The notes: generated from the sequence alone by a model not told the origin. Numbered from the stretch's first letter, positions 1-6,057 are shown. The stretch: DNA of 7,207 bases from Oxalobacteraceae bacterium (GCA_027485535.1 JAIXQV010000116.1:1-7207); one strand, 5' to 3'. A program made the numbers and translations.

Positions 1-214
1 CTCGCTTGCCGAAAGTCCAGATCTGAAAACGAATCCTCTGCTCGACCAGATTACGGAAGCACTAGTGCAATTAGAAGCTCGGCTTATGGTGCAGGCTCGC
101 GAGATGCGGCCAAGTGAAGAGTATCAACAAATTCGCGCAGCGACTCAGGCAGTACAAGCCGCAGCGCTGGCGTTACAACTTTATAGCGCTGGGCGCCAAA
201 ACAGCGTTCAGTAA
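1..214 (+). CDS. sctE: SctE/YscE-like T3SS needle chaperone, 3' part
   Basis: The frame is open from base 2 to a TAA at 212-214, giving 70 residues with no start codon, so the 5' end lies outside the window. The product is small and predicted almost wholly helical, with an Ala/Gln/Leu-rich pattern and an 'EEYQQIR' segment in the second half. SctE proteins (YscE, PscE, SsaE) are about 65-90 residues, form two antiparallel helices, and carry a similar '..QYQ..' stretch at the start of the second helix. In Yersinia and Pseudomonas SctE pairs with SctG to hold the needle subunit SctF as a soluble monomer in the cytoplasm. The next gene, 33 nt downstream, encodes a needle-like protein, matching the yscE-yscF order. 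Similarity is by eye and families this short diverge quickly, so the identification rests partly on this neighbour. Another small helical T3SS protein cannot be excluded. Confidence 0.55.
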   Translation, partial: SLAESPDLKTNPLLDQITEALVQLEARLMVQAREMRPSEEYQQIRAATQAVQAAALALQLYSAGRQNSVQ

Positions 215-236
215 TTCGACATCCTTTTTCCTCACC

Positions 237-242
237 AGGAGG
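237..242 (+). promoter_or_regulatory. Strong Shine-Dalgarno for sctF
   Basis: A perfect AGGAGG lies 5 nt upstream of the ATG at 248. It is the strongest ribosome-binding site in the window and fixes the start of the small gene. Strong translation fits a protein needed in many copies per needle. Confidence 0.8.
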
Positions 243-247
243 CAATC

Positions 248-490
248 ATGGCACTTCCAAGCACCGGATTAAAGAATATCTATGAAAAGATCGAGCCCAT
301 GATGCAGGGCAATGAAGATCTGTTACGTACACAACTTGGTAATATCAACGATGGGAGCGAGATCACAACCGCGCAGCTGCTTCGATTACAGTATCTTATT
401 GCGCGCTATACGGTGACTGCGACAACCTTCGCAAATATCGTTAAGGAGATGTCCGATTCGTTAAAGGGAGTTGCCACAAAAATCGGTTGA
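248..490 (+). CDS. sctF: SctF-like T3SS needle subunit (or SctI rod)
   Basis: This complete gene encodes 80 residues without cysteine or signal peptide, the usual size of T3SS needle subunits (about 70-90 residues). The layout is a short N-terminal segment with 'LPSTG', a first helix (about 8-31), a polar turn 'NINDGSEI' (32-39), and a long C-terminal helix (about 41-78) ending in 'ATKIG'. The C-terminal half, with 'LQYLIARY' followed by a spaced K-x-x-x-D pattern, resembles the SsaG/EscF/PrgI helix in which Q, Y and K/D positions recur. Hundreds of SctF copies polymerise into the extracellular needle through which effectors pass. The start is set by an AGGAGG 5 nt upstream. The upstream SctE-like gene supports needle rather than rod, because SctE is a needle chaperone. 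Inner-rod SctI proteins share this C-terminal helix design and remain the main alternative. It is the last gene of its strand before the convergent hom. Confidence 0.65.
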   Translation: MALPSTGLKNIYEKIEPMMQGNEDLLRTQLGNINDGSEITTAQLLRLQYLIARYTVTATTFANIVKEMSDSLKGVATKIG

Positions 491-597
491 GCAGGTCGTG
501 GCAGACCGAGCTCTCACGAACTGGGTTCTGTTAGCACATCATGTCCCAGCAAGCTGCCCTTCGCGGTAGCGCTTAGGGCATCGTCTTGCGGCAGTCA
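491..597. other. Convergent gap between T3SS edge and hom
   Basis: This 107-nt gap separates the stop of sctF from the stop of hom on the opposite strand. I find no gene, tRNA or insertion-sequence end in it. The only structure is the imperfect hairpin at 555-580. It is the junction between the T3SS cluster and conserved chromosomal genes, so a cluster boundary would lie here if the cluster was acquired. Confidence 0.6.
555..580. terminator. Possible convergent hairpin, no T-tract
   Basis: TGCCCT (555-560) pairs with AGGGCA (575-580), and CGC (562-564) pairs with GCG (569-571) around a GGTA loop, with a small internal loop between the two stems. It sits between the convergent stops of sctF and hom and could end both transcripts. 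Neither strand has a following T-run, so intrinsic termination would be weak. An alternative fold pairs GCTGCC (553-558) with GGTAGC (565-570). Confidence 0.35.
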
Positions 598-1923
598 CTA
601 GCCCAGATGCTCCAACCTGATCCGGCTCACCTTGCCAGCGACGGTCGGTAGCAACTCGATGGCGGCGATGGCGGCATCAGCGTGTTTTTCTTTTGTCTCG
701 TGCGTGAGGATAATCAGGTCGGTCTGTGTCTCGCCCTCGCCGGCTTCTTTTTGAAGCATGGCGTCGATCGAGATCGATGCATCGGCCAGGATACGAGTGA
801 CGTCAGCCAATACACCGGGCTTGTCGGCGACGCGCATGCGAAGGTAGTAGCTGGTAGTGACTTCTGACATCGGCAAAATGGGGGTGTCTGCCATTTCATT
901 CGACTGGAATGCAAGGTAAGGAACGCGGTGCTCTGGATCGGCAGTAGCGAGCCGGGTAATGTCGACCAGATCGGCGATCACTGCAGATGCGGTCGGCTCA
1001 GCACCCGCGCCTTTGCCGTAATACAGCGTCGCACCGACTGCGTCACCTTGTACCAAGACAGCGTTCATCGCGCCTTCAACATTGGCAATCAAGCGAGTCG
1101 CAGGAATCAGCGTGGGGTGCACCCGCAACTCGATACCCGCCGAAACACGACGCGCGATACCCAGTAGTTTGATCCGATAGCCCAACTGCTCTGCATAGCG
1201 GATATCGGTGGCAGACAGCTTGGTAATGCCTTCGACGTAGGCTTTGTCAAATTGAACTGGCACGCCGAAAGCAATCGCCGACATGATGGTGGCCTTGTGC
1301 GCGGCATCAACTCCTTCAATATCAAAGGTCGGATCAGCCTCTGCATAGCCGAGTGCTTGCGCCTGCTTCAACACGACATCGAAGTCGAGTCCTTTGTCGC
1401 GCATCTCGGACAAGATGAAATTGGTGGTGCCGTTGATAATGCCGGCGATCCATTGGATACGATTTGCGGTCAATCCCTCACGCAGCGCCTTGATGATAGG
1501 AATGCCGCCCGCCACTGCCGCCTCAAACGCGACCATGACGCCCTTCTCCTCGGCAGCGCGAAATATTTCAGTACCGTGTTTGGCAAGCAGGGCTTTATTG
1601 GCGGTGACCACATGTTTGCCGTTGGCTATGGCGGTCATGACGAGCTCGCGGGCAATGCCATCACCACCGATCAGTTCGATCACGATGTCGATATCTGGGT
1701 GACTGACCACGCGTCGGGCGTCATTAACGATCTCGACCGAACCACCGGTCATCTGTTGCGCGCGTTCGGTGTCAAGATCAGCCACCATCACCACCTCGAT
1801 CGCCCTACCGGCACGACGTCGAATTTCTTCTTGATTACGGCGCAGGACGTTGAAGGTGCCACTACCCACGGTGCCAATACCTAGCAGCCCGACTCTAATC
1901 GGTTTCATCACAGATGCTTTCAT
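598..1923 (-). CDS. hom: Homoserine dehydrogenase with C-terminal ACT domain
   Basis: Hom reduces L-aspartate 4-semialdehyde to L-homoserine with NAD(P)H in the cytoplasm, the branch point for threonine and methionine. The 441-residue product is the usual monofunctional length. An N-terminal Rossmann fold has GIGTVG at 15-20. 'TANK' (107-110) supplies Lys110. 'GGIPIIKAL' (139-147) and 'GIINGTTNFIL' (161-171) mark the catalytic domain. Glu195, Asp206 and Lys210 in 'GYAEADPTFDIEGVDAAHK' have the spacing of Glu208/Asp219/Lys223 in the yeast enzyme. An ACT domain (about 359-438, 'RVADKPGVLADV') is the usual threonine feedback site. The gene follows alaA by 12 nt and is probably co-transcribed. 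The start is uncertain: the ATG ending at 1923 and one five codons later (1908, giving 'MKPIRVGLLG', closer to where homologues usually begin) both lack a clear Shine-Dalgarno. thrC is not next to it here. Confidence 0.96.
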   Translation of the reverse strand: MKASVMKPIRVGLLGIGTVGSGTFNVLRRNQEEIRRRAGRAIEVVMVADLDTERAQQMTGGSVEIVNDARRVVSHPDIDIVIELIGGDGIARELVMTAIANGKHVVTANKALLAKHGTEIFRAAEEKGVMVAFEAAVAGGIPIIKALREGLTANRIQWIAGIINGTTNFILSEMRDKGLDFDVVLKQAQALGYAEADPTFDIEGVDAAHKATIMSAIAFGVPVQFDKAYVEGITKLSATDIRYAEQLGYRIKLLGIARRVSAGIELRVHPTLIPATRLIANVEGAMNAVLVQGDAVGATLYYGKGAGAEPTASAVIADLVDITRLATADPEHRVPYLAFQSNEMADTPILPMSEVTTSYYLRMRVADKPGVLADVTRILADASISIDAMLQKEAGEGETQTDLIILTHETKEKHADAAIAAIELLPTVAGKVSRIRLEHLG

Positions 1924-1935
1924 GTCAGTCGTTGT

Positions 1936-3162
1936 TTAACGTGCGTGGCGTCGACGGTAGCCATCAAGGAAATGCGCGATCCGACCAAATGCCGCAGCAA
2001 GATCGTCCATATTGGGCAAAAACACGACGCGGAAATGGTCTGGACTGGCCCAGTTGAAGCCAGTGCCCTGCACGATCAGAACGCGCTCTTCGGCCAGCAG
2101 TTCATAGGCGAATTGCTGATCGTCTTCAATTGGGTAAATCTTTGGGTCAAGGCGCGGGAACATATACAGCGCAGACTTTGGCTTGACACAGGAGACACCA
2201 GGTATATCAGTCAGCAGTTTGTGGGCAAGGTCGCGCTGTCGGGTCAAGCGACCTTGCGGTGCCACTAGGTCATTGATGCTCTGGTAGCCGCCGAGTGCGG
2301 TCTGAATTGCGAACTGACCCGGTACATTGGCACATAGCCGCATCGATGCCAGCATATTCAGGCCCTCGATGTAATCCTTCGCCAAACGCTTCTCACCAGA
2401 GACCACCATCCAGCCAGCGCGGTAGCCGCAAGAACGATAATTTTTCGATAGGCCATTCAGGGTGATGAAGAGCACGTCATCGGCCAGCGAGGCGATCGAG
2501 GTGTGGGTATTGCCGTCGTACAGTACTTTGTCGTAAATCTCGTCGGCAAACACAATCAGTTGGTGCTGGCGGGCGAGTTCAACGATTTGCTCTAGCACCT
2601 CAGTCGGGTAAAGCGCGCCCGTCGGGTTGTTGGGGTTGATGACGACGATGGCGCGGGTGTTCGGGGTGATCTTGCGCTTGATATCGTCAATGTCGGGGTA
2701 CCAGCTAGCCTGCTCATCGCAGATGTAGTGCACTGGGTTACCGCCCGAGAGACTGACCGCTGCTGTCCATAAAGGGTAGTCAGGTGCCGGCACCAGTACT
2801 TCATCGCCGCTGTTGAGCAATCCATTCATGCTCATAACGATCAACTCAGAGGCTCCGTTGCCCAGATAGACATCGTCAATGGTGACGCCGGTGATTTTCT
2901 TTTCCTGGCAATACTGCATGATCGCTTTGCGTGGCGCGAACAGACCTTTGGAGTCGGTGTAGCCTGCCGCATTCCCCATATTTCGGATCATGTCCTGCAC
3001 GATCTCTTCGGGCGCATCAAAGCCAAACGGTGCCAGATTACCGATATTGAGCTTGATGATCTTGTGGCCCTCTTCCTCCATCTGGCGAGCTTTCTCGAGC
3101 ACCGGTCCGCGGATGTCGTAGCAGACGTCTGCCAGCTTGAGGGATTTCTGAATTGTTTTCAC
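1936..3162 (-). CDS. alaA: AlaA-type alanine-synthesizing aminotransferase
   Basis: This fold-type I PLP enzyme transfers the amino group of glutamate to pyruvate to make alanine. The 408-residue product aligns by eye along nearly its whole length with E. coli AlaA (YfbQ), including 'VCYDIRGPVL' near the N-terminus, 'PAPDYPLWTAAVSLS' (125-139) and 'GYIEGL..MLASMRLCANVP'-like sequence (264-281). Expected active-site residues are present: Asn179 in 'NPNNPTG', Asp207 and Tyr210 in 'FADEIYDK', the PLP Schiff-base Lys240 in 'LNGLSKNYR', and substrate-carboxylate Arg378 in 'DHFRVV'. It begins with GTG (3162-3160) and a modest AAGAG about 7 nt upstream. It is the first gene of the leftward alaA-hom pair and diverges from the Mth938 gene. 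Activity on other amino acids is possible, as in many members of this family. Confidence 0.92.
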   Translation of the reverse strand: MKTIQKSLKLADVCYDIRGPVLEKARQMEEEGHKIIKLNIGNLAPFGFDAPEEIVQDMIRNMGNAAGYTDSKGLFAPRKAIMQYCQEKKITGVTIDDVYLGNGASELIVMSMNGLLNSGDEVLVPAPDYPLWTAAVSLSGGNPVHYICDEQASWYPDIDDIKRKITPNTRAIVVINPNNPTGALYPTEVLEQIVELARQHQLIVFADEIYDKVLYDGNTHTSIASLADDVLFITLNGLSKNYRSCGYRAGWMVVSGEKRLAKDYIEGLNMLASMRLCANVPGQFAIQTALGGYQSINDLVAPQGRLTRQRDLAHKLLTDIPGVSCVKPKSALYMFPRLDPKIYPIEDDQQFAYELLAEERVLIVQGTGFNWASPDHFRVVFLPNMDDLAAAFGRIAHFLDGYRRRHAR

Positions 3163-3288
3163 TGCCGACTCTTAAAGGGGATGGACCGGCTGGACACCTA
3201 GGCTTCCGCTCGGTAAACAGCCATTTTGCCCCAAGTTGGCTCGTTTTTCCATGCACATACCTGGGTTCGGGATAAAATCCGGTCTGCT
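3163..3288. promoter_or_regulatory. Divergent intergenic region of alaA and Mth938 gene
   Basis: This 126-nt region must serve leftward alaA-hom and rightward Mth938-bcp. Leftward, a weak candidate pairs TGGAAA as -35 (3251-3246) with CAAAAT as -10 (3228-3223) across 17 nt, each matching consensus at 4 of 6 positions. Rightward, TAAAAT (3273-3278) matches the -10 consensus at 5 of 6 but has no good -35. It lies only 10 nt before the ATG, implying an almost leaderless mRNA. I see no clear operator palindrome. The need for promoters here follows from gene orientation; the exact boxes are tentative. Confidence 0.4.
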
Positions 3289-3678
3289 ATGAAGCTGCAC
3301 GTCACAACGACCCAGCAATACCAGACGGTCACCGGCTACGACGATGACTGGATCGCGATCAATGCGATCCGTTTTGAGGACAGCCTGATCGTCTTGCCAG
3401 AGATCGCGCCAATGGCATGGCCGGTGAAGTCCTTTGAGGCCTTGCAGGCTAGCGATCTGGAAGCCATCGCTGCGCATACGCCCGATCTGCTCATTCTTGG
3501 GACCGGTGCCAAGCAGCGATTTGCCCACCCCCGACTCTTGAACGGACTTCTGACGCGGGGTATCGGGGTTGAGTGCATGGACAATCAAGCAGCATGTCGG
3601 ACTTATAACATCCTGATGACCGAGGGTCGCAAGGTGGCGCTGGCCTTGATCATGCCGCAATCAGAATCAACGACGTAA
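3289..3678 (+). CDS. Mth938-like domain (DUF498/DUF598) protein
   Basis: The product is a small cytoplasmic protein of 129 residues and one domain, of the family named after archaeal Mth938, which includes mitochondrial complex I assembly factor NDUFAF3. Its bacterial role is not established. Visible family traits are 'TGYDDDWIAIN' (15-25), 'SLIVLPE' (32-38), 'PDLLILGTGAKQRF' (65-78) and 'GIGVECMDNQAACRTYNIL' (91-109). An in-frame ATG 21 codons upstream (3226) would add a tail unlike the family, so I chose the ATG at 3289, although no clear Shine-Dalgarno precedes it. The stop codon is 9 nt before bcp, so the two are almost certainly co-transcribed. The adjacency suggests but does not prove a link to oxidative stress or respiratory-complex assembly. 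Confidence 0.85.
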   Translation: MKLHVTTTQQYQTVTGYDDDWIAINAIRFEDSLIVLPEIAPMAWPVKSFEALQASDLEAIAAHTPDLLILGTGAKQRFAHPRLLNGLLTRGIGVECMDNQAACRTYNILMTEGRKVALALIMPQSESTT

Positions 3679-3687
3679 AGGGTATCC

Positions 3688-4164
3688 ATGAACGAACGTC
3701 CCTCCATCTTGAACATGACCGTGCCGGATTTCACCGCTGAAATGACGGGCGGTCAGGCTTTTCGCTTGTCCGAACATCGGGGCAAAAAAGTGGTTTTGTA
3801 CTTCTACCCCAAGGACAACACGCCCGGCTGCACCGCCGAAAGCCTGCAATTTCGTGACCTGCACGACCGCTTCACGCGCGCAGGCGCTGAAATCTTCGGC
3901 ATTAGTCGCGACAGCTTGCGCTCGCACGATGGCTTCAAGGGCAAACTTGGGCTGCCGTTTGAGTTGATTTCGGATACCGACGAAAAAGTTTGCACCATGT
4001 TTGATGTCATCGTCATGAAATCGCTATACGGTAAAACAGTGCGTGGCGTTGAGCGCTCTACATTCGTGATTGACGCTGGCGGCAAAATAGTGAAAGAATG
4101 GCGCGGAGTGAAAGTTCCGGGTCATGTTGATGAGGTTCTTGAATTCATCGAGGGCCTCGGCTGA
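3688..4164 (+). CDS. bcp: Bcp/PrxQ-type thiol peroxidase
   Basis: This peroxiredoxin reduces hydrogen peroxide and organic hydroperoxides using thioredoxin-type donors in the cytoplasm. It has 158 residues, close to E. coli Bcp (156). The active-site signature P-x-x-x-T-x-x-C is present as 'YPKDNTPGC', with Pro41, Thr45 and peroxidatic Cys48. Arg123 in 'VERSTFVID' is the expected conserved arginine. The resolving cysteine found five residues later in E. coli Bcp is absent (Leu53). The only other cysteine is Cys102 in 'KVCTMFDV', which corresponds to a third E. coli Bcp cysteine. The enzyme may thus be 1-Cys-like or use Cys102. The ribosome-binding site AAAGGG (3678-3682 region) overlaps the preceding stop codon, giving tight coupling with the Mth938 gene. 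A hairpin with a T-tract closes the pair about 40 nt downstream. Confidence 0.93.
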   Translation: MNERPSILNMTVPDFTAEMTGGQAFRLSEHRGKKVVLYFYPKDNTPGCTAESLQFRDLHDRFTRAGAEIFGISRDSLRSHDGFKGKLGLPFELISDTDEKVCTMFDVIVMKSLYGKTVRGVERSTFVIDAGGKIVKEWRGVKVPGHVDEVLEFIEGLG

Positions 4165-4200
4165 TATTATTTAAGCCATTGAATCTTTTAAAGTATTTAC

Positions 4201-4260
4201 AAAAGCGGCTGTTTGAGAAGAGGGTGATTCACCTTCGGCTTGAACAGCCTTTCTTTTTTT
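4201..4260 (+). terminator. Rho-independent terminator after bcp
   Basis: GGCTGTT (4207-4213) pairs with AACAGCC (4243-4249). An inner hairpin, AGGGTG (4221-4226) with CACCTT (4230-4235), closes on a 3-nt loop. The stem is followed by TTTCTTTTTTT (4250-4260), and AAAAG (4201-4205) can extend pairing with CTTTT (4253-4257). The structure ends the Mth938-bcp transcript and separates it from phoH. The large branched loop is unusual for a simple intrinsic terminator. Confidence 0.75.
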
Positions 4261-4321
4261 CCGGACGGTATTTACGTACCGCCGGGTATTTACCAGCGTC
4301 TATTTTCAAAAAGAGGTTCTG
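4261..4321 (+). promoter_or_regulatory. phoH 5' region with hairpin, octamer repeat and RBS
   Basis: CCGG-A-CGGTA (4261-4270) folds with TACCG-CCGG (4277-4285) into nine base pairs with one bulged A and a TTTACG loop, about 36 nt before the phoH ATG. The sequence GTATTTAC occurs at 4268-4275 and 4286-4293, exactly 18 bp apart, and a third time upstream at 4193-4200. AAGAGG (4311-4316) lies 5 nt before the ATG and is the ribosome-binding site. I could not place a convincing sigma-70 promoter or a PhoB box here. Whether the hairpin acts in RNA or the palindrome acts as a DNA operator cannot be told from sequence. Confidence 0.5.
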
Positions 4322-5950
4322 ATGCCCCTGCCTAAAATGCCCAGCAAACCCGCAGCATTACTCTCTCAGGCTGATTATCCGAAGGCAGAAAAAGGCAAAA
4401 CCGTCCGACCAGCGATCGCGCTGGTGAGCAATACGGCAGTGGCAAAGGCCAAGACGGAGTTGGCCGCTGCTGACAAACCTGCCGAGCGCAAAGCACGGGC
4501 GGATAGCGCGGGTAAATCACAGACCAGCAAACTCGCCGACAAGCGCGGGATCACCAAACTGTTCGTGCTGGACACGAATGTGCTGATGCATGACCCGACT
4601 TCGCTGTTCCGCTTCGAAGAACACGATGTCTATCTGCCGATGATCACGCTGGAAGAGTTGGACAACCATAAAAAAGGGATGTCCGAGGTCGCTCGTAATG
4701 CCCGTCAAGTATCACGCTCGCTGGATGCGCTGGTGGCCGATGTTTCTGAGGGTGCGATTGATAGCGGCATCCCGCTCAATAAGTTGGGCAACAAAGATGC
4801 TGGTGGCCGCTTGTATTTCCAGACCAAGTTGCAGAACTGGGCGCTACCGGAGGGTCTTCCCGAGGGGAAAGCGGATAACCAGATTCTGGGCGTCGTGCGG
4901 GCGCTGCAAGCGCAACAGGGGCGTCCGGTGGTGCTGGTGTCGAAAGACATCAACATGCGGATCAAAGCGCGTGCGCTCGGTCTGCCGGCAGAAGAGTACT
5001 TCAACGACCATGTGCTTGAAGATACCGACTTGCTCTACGGCGGTATTCTGCAACTGCCCGACGATTTCTGGGTGAAGCACGGCAAGGGCATGGAGTCGTG
5101 GCAAGAGAACCGGCATGGCTTCAGCACCACCTATTACCGTGTCACTGGTCCGATGGTGCCGGCGATGCTGGTCAACCAGTTTGTTTACACCGAACCTAAA
5201 AATGGTGAAGCGCCATTCAATGGGCAGGTGGTACAGATCAATGGCAAGACCGCCGTGCTGCGTACGCTGCGTGATTACGGCCACAGCAGAAATAATGTCT
5301 GGGGCATCACTGCGCGCAATCGCGAGCAGAATTTTGCGCTCAACCTACTGATGGATCCCGATTGCGACTTTGTCACCCTTCTCGGCCAAGCTGGTACTGG
5401 CAAGACCTTGCTCGCGCTCGCTGCCGGTCTGGCACAAGTGCTTGAGTCGAAGGTCTACAACGAGATTATCGTCACCCGTGTCACCGTGCCGGTCGGTGAA
5501 GATATTGGCTTCTTGCCCGGTACCGAAGAAGAAAAAATGGGACCCTGGATGGGCGCGTTCGACGACAACCTGGAAGTACTCAACAAATCGGATTCAGATG
5601 CTGGTGAGTGGGGACGTGCAGCGACACAAGAATTGATTCGTTCGCGGATCAAGATCAAATCACTCAACTTCATGCGCGGTCGTACCTTCGTCAATAAGTA
5701 CCTGATCATCGACGAAGCACAAAACCTGACGCCGAAACAAGTGAAGACGCTGGTGACGCGTGCGGGCCCCGGTACCAAGATCGTCTGCTTGGGCAATATC
5801 GCGCAGATCGATACGCCTTACCTCACCGAGGGCTCGAGCGGCTTGACCTATGTGGTTGATCGCTTCAAGGGTTGGTCACACAGCGGGCATGTGACGCTGG
5901 CGCGTGGCGAGCGATCCCGATTGGCGGATCATGCAAGTGAGGTACTCTGA
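4322..5950 (+). CDS. PIN-PhoH family ATPase / predicted ribonuclease
   Basis: The 542-residue protein has three parts. Residues 1-76 are rich in Lys, Ala and Pro and probably disordered. A PIN nuclease domain (about 78-215) carries acidic residues Asp84 ('LDTNVLMHD'), Glu111/Glu112, Asp185 ('KADNQILG') and Asp209 ('SKDINMR'), the expected metal ligands. A PhoH P-loop ATPase domain (about 325-540) has Walker A 'GQAGTGKT' (355-362), Walker B 'LIIDEAQN' (461-468) and a C-terminal Arg-rich 'ARGERSRLA' (527-535), a possible arginine-finger region. PIN-PhoH proteins (PhoH2 in mycobacteria) are described as ATP-dependent RNA helicase/ribonucleases. Despite the name, phosphate control is not implied; classic E. 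coli phoH lacks the PIN domain. The ATG is supported by AAGAGG 5 nt upstream. It appears to be a single-gene unit behind the bcp terminator, ending convergently to pit. Confidence 0.93.
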   Translation: MPLPKMPSKPAALLSQADYPKAEKGKTVRPAIALVSNTAVAKAKTELAAADKPAERKARADSAGKSQTSKLADKRGITKLFVLDTNVLMHDPTSLFRFEEHDVYLPMITLEELDNHKKGMSEVARNARQVSRSLDALVADVSEGAIDSGIPLNKLGNKDAGGRLYFQTKLQNWALPEGLPEGKADNQILGVVRALQAQQGRPVVLVSKDINMRIKARALGLPAEEYFNDHVLEDTDLLYGGILQLPDDFWVKHGKGMESWQENRHGFSTTYYRVTGPMVPAMLVNQFVYTEPKNGEAPFNGQVVQINGKTAVLRTLRDYGHSRNNVWGITARNREQNFALNLLMDPDCDFVTLLGQAGTGKTLLALAAGLAQVLESKVYNEIIVTRVTVPVGEDIGFLPGTEEEKMGPWMGAFDDNLEVLNKSDSDAGEWGRAATQELIRSRIKIKSLNFMRGRTFVNKYLIIDEAQNLTPKQVKTLVTRAGPGTKIVCLGNIAQIDTPYLTEGSSGLTYVVDRFKGWSHSGHVTLARGERSRLADHASEVL

Positions 5951-6018
5951 AGGGCGCTCACAATCTCGCTAGCATCGTGGGTGCCGCCGCACTTTAGATT
6001 AAGTACTGTCGTCGTAGC

Positions 6019-6057
6019 ATCAGCCTAGCCCGCGTACACGTCGCCGGCTAGGCTGAT
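6019..6057. terminator. Bidirectional terminator between phoH and pit
   Basis: A perfect 12-bp inverted repeat, ATCAGCCTAGCC (6019-6030) and GGCTAGGCTGAT (6046-6057), encloses a 15-nt loop. It lies between the convergent stops of phoH (5950) and pit (6070). There is no proper T-run on either side (only TTTG rightward), so it may act as a weak terminator or as a 3'-end stabilising hairpin for both mRNAs. The rest of the 119-nt gap shows no gene. Confidence 0.65.

Noticed and set aside
491..597. tRNA, att site or insertion-sequence end at the T3SS boundary
   Set aside because: No tRNA-like fold, terminal inverted repeat or obvious target duplication can be seen in this gap.
1252..1884. A 210-codon open frame on the + strand
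   Set aside because: It lies wholly antisense to the well-supported hom gene. Its translation is His/Asp-rich and resembles no family I know, as expected for a shadow frame in a biased codon context.
3226..3288. A 21-codon upstream extension of the Mth938 protein
   Set aside because: The added residues do not fit the family, which begins around 'MKLH', and they overlap the likely promoter region.
3172..3660. A 162-codon open frame on the - strand opposite the Mth938 gene
   Set aside because: The + strand frame has clear family motifs. The opposite frame has none and would cover the divergent promoter region.
4165..4321. A PhoB box upstream of phoH, suggested by the gene name
   Set aside because: No sequence resembling the repeated CTGTCAT-type half-sites is present. 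Phosphate control is not supported here.
4844..5284. A 146-codon open frame on the - strand
   Set aside because: It is antisense to the PIN-PhoH gene and has no recognisable domain.
5455..5796. A 113-codon open frame on the - strand
   Set aside because: It is antisense to the PhoH ATPase domain, which carries intact Walker motifs in the other frame.
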